Below are positions 1 to 8,600 of a stretch of 22,674 bases of DNA, piece by piece (the first letter of the stretch is position 1; every line of letters begins with the position of its first letter). The notes under the pieces were generated by a model. The model did no database searches and had not been told where the DNA came from. It saw nothing but the letters and a program-made list of their open reading frames with translations. This stretch comes from a virus. The stretch spans positions 1 to 22,674 of IMG/VR virus record IMGVR_UViG_3300018049_000161. One strand, 5' to 3'. The position numbers and the translations under genes were made by a program.

Positions 1-1160
1 TCGTCTTTGGGTACATAATTTACGGATGTGATGTATCCCAAGGCATCAATGAATTTTTTTGTTTCATCAAAACTTCTTCCGTATAATTGTAAAACTTTCT
101 CTACCTTTTGGTCCTGAGTATCAAACTCGTGGAACGCCGCAGTAGTTAAAAAACGACTAATTAAGTTTGTTTTATAGTCATCTAAGTCTTCGGCAATATT
201 ATTTAAGTTGTTAAGATAGTTTTCAAACTTGTTAGTTCTAATGTCTAAATTCCATAAACCATCTAATGCCCATGTTACTAATCTATCAAGTATCTGATAT
301 CTTCCTTCATCGTCAGAAACAGGAACCTGAAATTTTGCGGTGTATTTAGGACTAACTAACCTGTTCAACAAGAAATCTTCAACCTCATCAAATGGGTCTT
401 TGAATGCCTTCTCTGTTTCAAACTTACTAGGTTTAACAACTATACTATCAGTCGTTGATGAAGCGCCTGAGAATGGGTCACCAAAAACAACAAATGTTAC
501 TGTCCCTGCCGATAACTTAGTAGATGGTGTAAAATCGTAAACCAAATACTCAGTTTCCATGTCATTAACATAAATCGCATATTTACCATACTGAGTTGTT
601 AAGTTTCTTAATGGACTAACTTCTAATGGTCTTACTGAAATATTTCTCGTAGCATTTACAGAATAATCTATATCAAAAGGATTTTTAAAACGAGTAACGT
701 CAACTGTAAATGTTGTTAAATTTTCTTGTAAATCATAACTAATATTATTTGCAGTATTTGCCGTACTATAATCATAGTATTGACTATCAACTTGAATTGC
801 TGCAGGAAAATAATTAATTATCTTTGTAACAGAGGTACTAAACCTTTTTTGTAATGAACCATATAGGGTAAAGTTAGTAACCTCACTAATATCGTAGTTC
901 GGATAAACCCTGTAATTTTTAGCCGCTATTACTCTTGATTCTAATAGACCATCAACATTTAAATCATCTAAACTTATTGGTGATGAGAATACACCTGTGT
1001 TGAAACTTCTATTAACCTTTTCAACAACGGAAGTGGTAAATTCAAAATTACCTTGCGTAAGACCTCCCCCATCAACAGTTTGTAACCCTACAATGTCGTC
1101 AGAAAAAGTTCCACTACCATTACCAGGAGCAGGAGGATATCTGTACTTATTACTCGCCAT
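1..1160 (-). CDS. Partial phage structural protein, baseplate/tail module (C-terminus outside window)
   Basis: This is an open frame of 386 codons starting with MASNKYRYPP and running without a stop to the window edge, so the C-terminus is missing. The ATG overlaps the stop of the upstream gene as TAATG, which points to translational coupling and supports the start. The visible part is rich in Asn, Thr, Ser and Val with many short beta-type segments and no cysteine, signal peptide or membrane segment. It becomes more helical and charged towards the visible end (around residues 320-386). I do not recognise the family. Its place at the end of a gene row beginning with gp25 and gp6 suggests a virion baseplate or tail-peripheral component. 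A gp8-like or other wedge role is possible but cannot be shown from the sequence. Confidence 0.8.
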   Translation of the reverse strand, partial: MASNKYRYPPAPGNGSGTFSDDIVGLQTVDGGGLTQGNFEFTTSVVEKVNRSFNTGVFSSPISLDDLNVDGLLESRVIAAKNYRVYPNYDISEVTNFTLYGSLQKRFSTSVTKIINYFPAAIQVDSQYYDYSTANTANNISYDLQENLTTFTVDVTRFKNPFDIDYSVNATRNISVRPLEVSPLRNLTTQYGKYAIYVNDMETEYLVYDFTPSTKLSAGTVTFVVFGDPFSGASSTTDSIVVKPSKFETEKAFKDPFDEVEDFLLNRLVSPKYTAKFQVPVSDDEGRYQILDRLVTWALDGLWNLDIRTNKFENYLNNLNNIAEDLDDYKTNLISRFLTTAAFHEFDTQDQKVEKVLQLYGRSFDETKKFIDALGYITSVNYVPKD

Positions 1161-2068
1161 TAATTAACTACGTTTGAGAAGTTTTTACTAAAATCAATAT
1201 TATCACCTCTATCTTGACGTACCTCAAATAACAAGTTGTTAAACTCATCTCTAACCTCAAACAAGTTGTATTGTTTGTAGATATTGTTTTGAGTGTCATA
1301 AATTGTGTAAATACCATCTTCAATACTCTTAGTCTGATTACCGTAAAGAGCAATTCCAAGAGTGTCAATGTCATAGTTAGAAACTTGTATGTCTATACTC
1401 ATTGGATTAAAGAATGTATTTGTCATTATAATGTTTTGGTTCGGCTGACCTATGTATGGTGTTGCTGATGGTTTGTTTGTCGGAGCACTGGTCGGTGACA
1501 CCGTACAGAATATTAAATCACTACCACTATCAACATATCTATAACGGATAGCCTTTTGTGAGGTGTTAACTAAGTTAGTAACTACAGGTTCACAGAAAAA
1601 TGAAGATGTTATAATTCTATAAAAATTAGGGATTTTTGTACCGTCTTGATTTAGATATTCAATTCTAAAACCAACAAGACCCTGATTTGTAAATCTATTT
1701 CTATATTGTGACGGAACATTATTTAAATCGATAATAATACCTTTTACGTTAGGAAGTGAAGATAAAACACCACAATCAGTTATTGTAGTTCTAATTTCTG
1801 CAGGTCTAATATAAAGTGTGTATACACCTAATTGATTAAATTCCGTTGCTGGTAATTTGAGATTATACAAACCACCTAAGATTTCAACACCTGAATTTCC
1901 ACCAGTTTGGTTATTGTGAAAATAAGGTGTTAAAATACTGGCTGTGTCTAACTTTTTTAAAGTAAAATTTTCTGTTACGTCTCTTGATGGAGTATAATTA
2001 AGAATTATCTCAACATCTTCAGGAGACATGTCTGCTGGTCTTGTTGTTCCGTATGTTCCTAACGCCAT
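1160..2068 (-). CDS. Hypothetical phage structural protein, 302 aa
   Basis: The ATG (MALGTYGTTR) lies one base after the stop of the preceding gene, and the stop overlaps the next start as TAATG, so this is a tightly coupled member of the tail row. The protein appears mostly beta-structured. A Pro/Ser/Thr-rich, linker-like stretch at about residues 191-205 (SPTSAPTNKPSATPY) separates an N-terminal part of about 190 residues from a C-terminal part of about 95. It has three cysteines (about 99, 159 and 188) and no signal peptide or membrane segment. I do not recognise the family. Two domains joined by a flexible linker would fit a baseplate-attached or fibre-connecting protein, but that is inferred only from position and composition. 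Confidence 0.8.
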   Translation of the reverse strand: MALGTYGTTRPADMSPEDVEIILNYTPSRDVTENFTLKKLDTASILTPYFHNNQTGGNSGVEILGGLYNLKLPATEFNQLGVYTLYIRPAEIRTTITDCGVLSSLPNVKGIIIDLNNVPSQYRNRFTNQGLVGFRIEYLNQDGTKIPNFYRIITSSFFCEPVVTNLVNTSQKAIRYRYVDSGSDLIFCTVSPTSAPTNKPSATPYIGQPNQNIIMTNTFFNPMSIDIQVSNYDIDTLGIALYGNQTKSIEDGIYTIYDTQNNIYKQYNLFEVRDEFNNLLFEVRQDRGDNIDFSKNFSNVVN

Positions 2069-2069
2069 T

Positions 2070-3143
2070 TTATTGTTCGTTTATTTTGTAGAAACCATAC
2101 CCATAACGGACAAGGTCTCCGATGTTATCGACTTCTGACAGTCTCTGTAATCCTTCGAATGCCGAATTCTTACCTCTCTCAATAAATATTTGTGATTGTA
2201 TTTCTGGTTGCATTGCCACATCTAATAAATTTTCTTCTTTTGTTAAACTCACTGCAACCAAGTCATTTGATGTAAATCCTGAGGATTCTATTATGAATAA
2301 TGTCCTACCGTTTGGGTAATCATAATAAACAATATCATTGATAGTATATGAAGTATAAGTGTCACCTAATGTTAATACTCTACCATATTCCTGACCATCT
2401 TTAAATATGGTAACAGTAGGGTCATACGGTGGATTTCCATATACTTTTAAGTCCGTTAATTTTGATTTAGTAAATCCTGTAACTACATAAGGAACTGTGA
2501 CATAATTAGAACTTATTTGTTTAGATACCGTATTTTCAGCATCACCACTAAAAATAAAATTATATGATGATGAAGTACCTGACCAATTACCTCCTTGAGA
2601 TATAAAATTTACCATACCTTCAGGATTATCTACGGTTACACCTGTCATAGGTATAGATATTGGTTTTGTAATTGTTGTTGTACCCCACGGATTTGTTTGT
2701 ATAAGTTTGATGTCATACTCACCATCAATTTGTTGGTAATTGTGAGTTATACTTGATAGTGTCATGTTTTCGATATTACTACCATCACCCCAATCAACCT
2801 GATAATCTGAAAATTGATTTACACCAAAAAATTCATCAGAAGTATTGTACAAAGTAACATTATATTTGTTGGCCGTTGTAGCCGAATATAAAAAGTTTGT
2901 AATAACATTGTATTGTAACATAAGACCGTCAAAAGGAGAATAGTATCCCATATCATTGAATGTCTCGGTAAACACAACAGGAATGGTTAAACCCGTTAAT
3001 AAACTACTACCACCCGTACCACCACTTAGAATTTCAGACATACCTGAGTATACCCCAAAAGTGTTACCACTAAGAGTCTCATTTACTATATCACTACTTA
3101 AAACTTCGGGTGATATTCTGATATATTGTGTATCTGTATTCAT
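2070..3143 (-). CDS. Phage structural protein with PKD-like domain, 357 aa
   Basis: The start (MNTDTQYIRI) overlaps the previous gene's stop as TAATG. Residues about 94-164 look like a PKD (polycystic-kidney-disease, Ig-like) beta-sandwich: the hallmark DWGDGS lies at 117-122, a THNY strand motif at 133-136, then GEYDIKLIQTNPWG. PKD domains are common in extracellular and surface proteins of Bacteroidota and occur in phage tail proteins, where they usually mediate protein or glycan contacts. The N-terminal 60 residues are Ser/Gly/Thr-rich. The C-terminal 50 or so residues (LDVAMQPEIQ onward) are more charged and probably a separate attachment segment. It lies among baseplate genes, so a surface-exposed tail or baseplate decoration is likely. 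The PKD call is from motif reading; the overall role is inference. Confidence 0.82.
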   Translation of the reverse strand: MNTDTQYIRISPEVLSSDIVNETLSGNTFGVYSGMSEILSGGTGGSSLLTGLTIPVVFTETFNDMGYYSPFDGLMLQYNVITNFLYSATTANKYNVTLYNTSDEFFGVNQFSDYQVDWGDGSNIENMTLSSITHNYQQIDGEYDIKLIQTNPWGTTTITKPISIPMTGVTVDNPEGMVNFISQGGNWSGTSSSYNFIFSGDAENTVSKQISSNYVTVPYVVTGFTKSKLTDLKVYGNPPYDPTVTIFKDGQEYGRVLTLGDTYTSYTINDIVYYDYPNGRTLFIIESSGFTSNDLVAVSLTKEENLLDVAMQPEIQSQIFIERGKNSAFEGLQRLSEVDNIGDLVRYGYGFYKINEQ

Positions 3144-3967
3144 TATGATGGATTTACATATTCATACCATTTTATTGGGTTATCACTGTCACCAACTCTA
3201 TTTAAATTACCTTGTTCATCTTCATAATAAATTTTATATTCATAATTAGAGTAATCTAACTCACATTTATAATAAAATTTATTATCCTTATTAAAGGTAA
3301 ATTTTTGATTTAAAGTCGCCTGACTTTGATTCATCATTCTTACAAATTCTCCAGTCTTAGCATTAAAAAATTTAGCACTCATGTAAAATTCACTGAGATT
3401 TAAATAGTCAGTATTTTTTAACCAATAAATGAAAAACCCTTCTTTATCACCAATATAGTCTAACATAAATTCAGGTTTTTTTATTTCAACATCTACAGTT
3501 TTTTTACTAAGATTTATTTTAGAGTTTTCTTTTTTACCTTGTTGTGTCGGTATTATTACTGTGAAATATATTTTTTGATTTTCTGAAGATTTATTGTCAT
3601 AAAAATCCAATTTAAAAAAACTATTAATAAAAGAATTAGAGTAATAATAAACTTCTTCAGAAGTAAATGTTTGGGCAGTATATGAAGTCACCCAATTATT
3701 ACTGGTGGCAACCACATTAATATCTATTTTATTATCAAAAAAATAAAAATTATAATTAATATCTGTTCTGTCTTCATTAAGGTTCCAAGGTGTGTGTGGA
3801 AATCTAGTGACCTCAAAATCTTGAACAGGATTAATTACTTGATTAATGGCATAATTTTCGTATTCAACAAATCCTTGTTCCTTCCCTAAATTATCAAAAT
3901 CCAACTGTATTGGAATATTAAACTGTTGGGTGTTTGGTGATAATGTAATTCTATAATGATTATTCAC
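3143..3967 (-). CDS. Hypothetical phage structural protein, 274 aa (GTG start)
   Basis: The best start is GTG at 3965-3967 (MNNHYRITLS), inside the last 8 bases of the preceding gene. The stop overlaps the next ATG as TAATG. The protein is rich in Tyr, Phe, Asn and Lys with alternating beta-strand-like patterns, and no signal peptide or membrane segment is visible. The C-terminal part (about 170-274) contains YIGDKEGFFIYW and repeated short aromatic strands, and ends in KWYEYVNPS. I do not recognise a family. The context of overlapping genes after gp25 and gp6 suggests a baseplate wedge or tail-surface protein that must be made in proportion to its neighbours. This stretch is visibly more A/T-rich than the flanking genes. 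Confidence 0.75.
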   Translation of the reverse strand: MNNHYRITLSPNTQQFNIPIQLDFDNLGKEQGFVEYENYAINQVINPVQDFEVTRFPHTPWNLNEDRTDINYNFYFFDNKIDINVVATSNNWVTSYTAQTFTSEEVYYYSNSFINSFFKLDFYDNKSSENQKIYFTVIIPTQQGKKENSKINLSKKTVDVEIKKPEFMLDYIGDKEGFFIYWLKNTDYLNLSEFYMSAKFFNAKTGEFVRMMNQSQATLNQKFTFNKDNKFYYKCELDYSNYEYKIYYEDEQGNLNRVGDSDNPIKWYEYVNPS

Positions 3968-5687
3968 AGTAGTCTATTGTTGGAAGATTTATTGCCTGAT
4001 AATAAATACCTTGAGTATTTCTTAATAAAGGTGTCTGTAAGAAAAGAATATCTTTAAACGGGTAATGAGCATTATTAATAAATGGATTATCCACACCTAT
4101 ACCATCATTATCAATATACCCATATTGGTATAAATCCCTCCATCTCCATTCTTTATCATTTTGAGAGAAGTATGAATATTCAGGTATATTATCTATTTCA
4201 TTTTTATTACCTGTCTCGACATAATCTGAAAACGCCCTAATCGGCACCTCATAATGAGGTTTATAAGCATAACCCGCAGGGTTGGTAATATCACTATTAT
4301 TCTCAAACAATAATGGATTAAAACTATATTTGTGATACATGGGTGATAATACGACTTCTTTTTGTTCATATTCGTTCCACTCACAAATATCACCTTTTAA
4401 TATTTGTCCCTGTGTTAACAATTTATTATAATAAAAAGTGTTAGTCCCAATACTGTAACTACTAACAGGTATCAAATCTTTATTAATCGATGAACTGTGA
4501 TTCCACCATGAATCTTCATTTGCTGAAATAAAATTAAATTCCCATCCAACATCCAAACCAACACTACTATCTAAACTGTAGGGTCGATTAAACCAACCCA
4601 TATAACCCCTATTTACTATAGTCACAAATAAATTAGTTATCGGTTTTAAATTATTATCTTTTAGCCCAGTAATATTAATATCTCGGTCAAAAGAAAAAGT
4701 AAAAACTTGATTACCTTGTTTATATGAAATCCTTTGTACTCTATTAGGTGTTAAACCACTATATTCTAATTGTCTTCTTGTTGTAAAAGATGTATTTTCA
4801 AAACCCCCCTTAACTAAATCCGCCTCATCACCATCAGTTAATAATTTATGTAACCTTATATAGTATTTTGATGTAGTTTCTCCCGTATTATTAATGTCTA
4901 TAATTCTTTTGAAAGTACCTATAGTATTGTCTTGAAAATTACTATTACCATAACCAATATTATAAATTGAAAATACGTTTCTTTCTGAATTATAATATTC
5001 ATCCCCTAACGAGAATACGGGAAAAGTATCTTTACCATTTACCGTAAAACTTAATTTTACATATTCACCAACATTTAGATTATGGTCCATAGCACAATAA
5101 AAAGTTATTAGGGGCTTACCATTAAAAAATGTGTTTTGTATAACGAAAGGTATACCTTCTGATATTTCACTTAACCCTGTATTTACACCAAATCTTTGAT
5201 TTGTATAACTTATTTTTTGTGTGGTGTCACTACTATATGGATAAGATATATACATACCCCAATTATAGGTTGAAGCACTCTTAGGTATAAATGTTGTATG
5301 TCCTGAAATACCTTCTTCTCTAACAAATGTAAATTCCTTATATTGTGGATAACCTTTCCACACTTCATTTTGAGGAACTCCCTTAGCGTCATTTATTGTT
5401 TGTTCAGCACCTAAATAATATAAATCATTTTTAAAAGGATTGTAATTAGTCTTACCACTAATACTATTATTTATAATGTTTGTAATTTTACCTGCAACCC
5501 TAACGGTATTACTAGCCTGTCTTTCATCATCAAATCTTTGAGCCAAATTGAGTAAGACTGTTCGGTCACCCTGAGTGTAATTCTGTTGAGTTGAACGAAA
5601 CGGTACTTGTATGAATAATTCTTTATCAGAATTACCCTTAAATCTTTTAGAACCCGGAATATATATTATTTCATTCTGATTACCCAT
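3960..5687 (-). CDS. Hypothetical phage structural protein, 575 aa
   Basis: The start (MGNQNEIIYI) overlaps the stop of the 1616-aa gene as TAATG, and the C-terminus overlaps the next gene by 8 bases. It is a long Asn/Tyr/Ser-rich protein with no signal peptide and no membrane segment. Its N-terminal 80 residues include a charged stretch (LNLAQRFDDERQASNTVRV). The rest reads as mixed beta strands with many aromatic residues, as expected of a virion protein. T4 places gp8 after gp7, and this gene sits directly after the gp7-position gene. It is, however, much longer than T4 gp8 (334 aa) and I see no motif that proves homology. I call it a baseplate-module structural protein of unknown fold. 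Confidence 0.8.
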   Translation of the reverse strand: MGNQNEIIYIPGSKRFKGNSDKELFIQVPFRSTQQNYTQGDRTVLLNLAQRFDDERQASNTVRVAGKITNIINNSISGKTNYNPFKNDLYYLGAEQTINDAKGVPQNEVWKGYPQYKEFTFVREEGISGHTTFIPKSASTYNWGMYISYPYSSDTTQKISYTNQRFGVNTGLSEISEGIPFVIQNTFFNGKPLITFYCAMDHNLNVGEYVKLSFTVNGKDTFPVFSLGDEYYNSERNVFSIYNIGYGNSNFQDNTIGTFKRIIDINNTGETTSKYYIRLHKLLTDGDEADLVKGGFENTSFTTRRQLEYSGLTPNRVQRISYKQGNQVFTFSFDRDINITGLKDNNLKPITNLFVTIVNRGYMGWFNRPYSLDSSVGLDVGWEFNFISANEDSWWNHSSSINKDLIPVSSYSIGTNTFYYNKLLTQGQILKGDICEWNEYEQKEVVLSPMYHKYSFNPLLFENNSDITNPAGYAYKPHYEVPIRAFSDYVETGNKNEIDNIPEYSYFSQNDKEWRWRDLYQYGYIDNDGIGVDNPFINNAHYPFKDILFLQTPLLRNTQGIYYQAINLPTIDYCE

Positions 5688-8600
5688 TATATTATATATT
5701 TTGTAATAAATCTATTCATGGCAGTTTTACCTCTTCTTAATCCAAAATAAAAATGGAATGGTGCACCAACTAAAAATCTATTTGAGTTGTTACCAAATTT
5801 TTCGAAATCATATTCAACAGGATTTTGTTTAGAATATGCATCTGTATATCCCATGTGTCCGACATTCTCAACGGTTACACCATTAGGGACATTTTTAGAT
5901 GGTGTTTTCCAATATGATGTAGCACTATCAAAATCTAAAGTTTGGTACTTAGCAGAAAATAACCTACCATCCGGATTTTTATCGTTACTTGTAGCATTAA
6001 CACCACCCCTTCTTGTAGTATCCCAAGTGTTATCTTCATAACCAAATATATTATTGGTTGCAGGTGATGGTGCTGAGAATGTTGGGTCTTTCACTAAAGA
6101 CCATCTATAAAACGGAACTTCTTGAGTTTTTGGGTAACCAAATTGTGTGTAAGGAGTTTTACCAGGTGTTAATAGTTGTCTCAATTCTTTATTACTCTCA
6201 AATCTAACACCAAATATAGGTGTACCAAAAACAGTATCCTGACTAACAAATATTTTATTATCAGTATAAACTTCAGTGGGTGATAAAAATGGTACTACAC
6301 CAAATTCACTATTAACACTCCACATTTGAGCAACATCACCATCAATTCTATCACCACTTCTACTAAAAAATGCGTTAATAGATGCTTCTCCAAGACCAAA
6401 TATTTGCTCCAAAGTATTGGCATTTGCTAAACGAGATATTACAAATAAATTTAACAAATCACTAGTATCTTGATATGATGTTGATTTTAAATTATCCACT
6501 AAATACCCTTCAAAATTAGGGTCAAAACATATTTGTCTTGTGAATTGGTCTCTTGGCCCTAAATCCATTATTGTTGTTGGGAACCATATATTATATTCAT
6601 TAGTTGCACCATAAATTCTTATTCCAAGAATATTATAATCTTCTTGTCCAATAAACTTTTTCTTTGCAATATCGTATTTTGTACTTTTATAATGAAAATT
6701 ATTAGTTTTATCATTAAAATATATTGGACCTGCACCTGAAGACAATAAACCTTTAGGATTAGTGAGAATGTTACTAGGATTTCCACAATATGTATATCGA
6801 CTGACCTCATTATCACTATTGAATATTGCACCTTTATTAAAGGTTGGCATGTACAATGTACCATTAACCCAGTTGTTTTGGAACATTTGTGCAAAAGCAC
6901 CCTGACATGCCGCATACATTACCCTATACCTTGCTTCCCATTCATAAAACAATTCAAAATCTTCACCTGTAAGTAGTGTTGCTAAAGGTATTTTTATTAG
7001 TCTATAACAACCATTAACTACCTTTTTTTGACCAAAAAGATTTAAATTTTCACTAGGGTTAATAGTTAAGCTCTTACCAAAACCTTCATACGCGTCTAAA
7101 TCTACCATACCTTCACATGATAAAGATTGTATAACGTTAGCATATCCACCTACTGTAGTACCTGCAAAATCTTTAGATTCTGAATCGTCATATTTAGTAT
7201 TAGTACTTACATTTGGTTTGAAGGTTGTATTGCCATTATCACCAATACCATATATTGCAAATTTAGTATTTTGATGTAATACAAATCCAGAATTATTATA
7301 CCCATCTGTAATGTCTGAAGTTGGTAATCTATCACTCCTAAACACTATCTTTTGACTGTTATTTATTCTCAAAGGTGAAATGTTGTCTTTATAATACACC
7401 GGACTGTATAATCTTCCCTCGTTTATGTCGTTTACTGAAGGTAACTGACCTCCCTTTTTCATACCAAGTAAAGAGGCACCTTCGATATCACCTTGTCCGA
7501 TAAAATAGTTAGTAGTAGCATCATTAGACACCCCACCAGGTGAAGTATATGTTTGAACATCATGGGAATCATAATTGTTTACCTTAAAATTAGTTTTACG
7601 ATTATCCATAGACGAATATCTATATAACTCTGTTGTAGTAAAAGAACTAAATTTAGTACTATCGGGTGTAAACGTATAAGAAGGAAAGAATAAGTATTGC
7701 GATGATTTCGTAGAGTTTGAAGACACAGTATGTGGTTGTGGTGTCTTAAAACTATTAATAGTTACTAAAGATGAACCTTGATTTGGTTGTATAGGTATGT
7801 TTAATAAGTAATTACCTTTTACTTTAACGTTACCAAATTTTTTACCAAATAACACAGATAAATCATACTCTATCGTTTGTCTTTGAGTATGTGGGTCAAC
7901 ACCACGTGTTAAAATCATTATATTATAATCTCTATAATTTGGTATTTGAAGTAAAGGATATATTGTCTCAGCATCCCAAGTACCACCCTCTTTATATATA
8001 ATAGTTTGTTCGTATCCTCTTATATATTTGTAAAGTATACTACTATTTTTAGTTTGCCAATATATGTCTGAAAATTCAGATACTGTACCACCTGTAATCA
8101 CTTGAAAATATTCGACTCCCGATGGGAATTTATATTCCTTCTCTGCACTGACATTAGACAATATATCTATATATGCGGTTTGTACCGTATTATTTGGTAA
8201 TATATTAGTAATCGGTCTAGTAATTAATTGAGTATTATCATATAATGAAGTACCAGTAATAGATGTTGTATTAAATTGGTTTGTAGTTGCACCTGTTAAA
8301 TTTTTGTCTTGGATGTTGGCGATATCATTAAAGGTAATTAATTTACCAGCCCCAAAAGAACTAAAAGTGTTTGGGTCACACAATAAAATCATTACATTAT
8401 CATATAAAGGGTCTGAAAATGATGACGGTGTTGTCCCATCAGGGTTGTTATTTTTTAAGGTTGTTTTAATAATATTAGCAATACCACCACCATTATTGTT
8501 AAACACAGTAGATTGAAAATATCTTTCTCTTTGATTTAATAAATTTAATTTATGTGCTAAATTTGGAGTTTTACTATAACCTTTTTGGGTACCTTTTAGG

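Noticed and set aside
340-540. Short plus-strand open frames here and at other places (for example 1271-1468, 2956-3249, 5787-6041, 14786-15112, 18139-18462).
   Set aside because: All lie opposite longer, better supported minus-strand genes, have no recognisable domain and would be the only genes on the plus strand.
2165-2185. Occurrence of the ATAAATAT motif.
   Set aside because: It is inside the 357-aa gene and explained by coding for Ile-Phe-Ile; kept only as a caution against the leader-motif finding.
5466-5475. T4 late promoter-like TATAAATA match on the minus strand.
   Set aside because: It lies inside a coding region of A/T-rich sequence and precedes no gene start.
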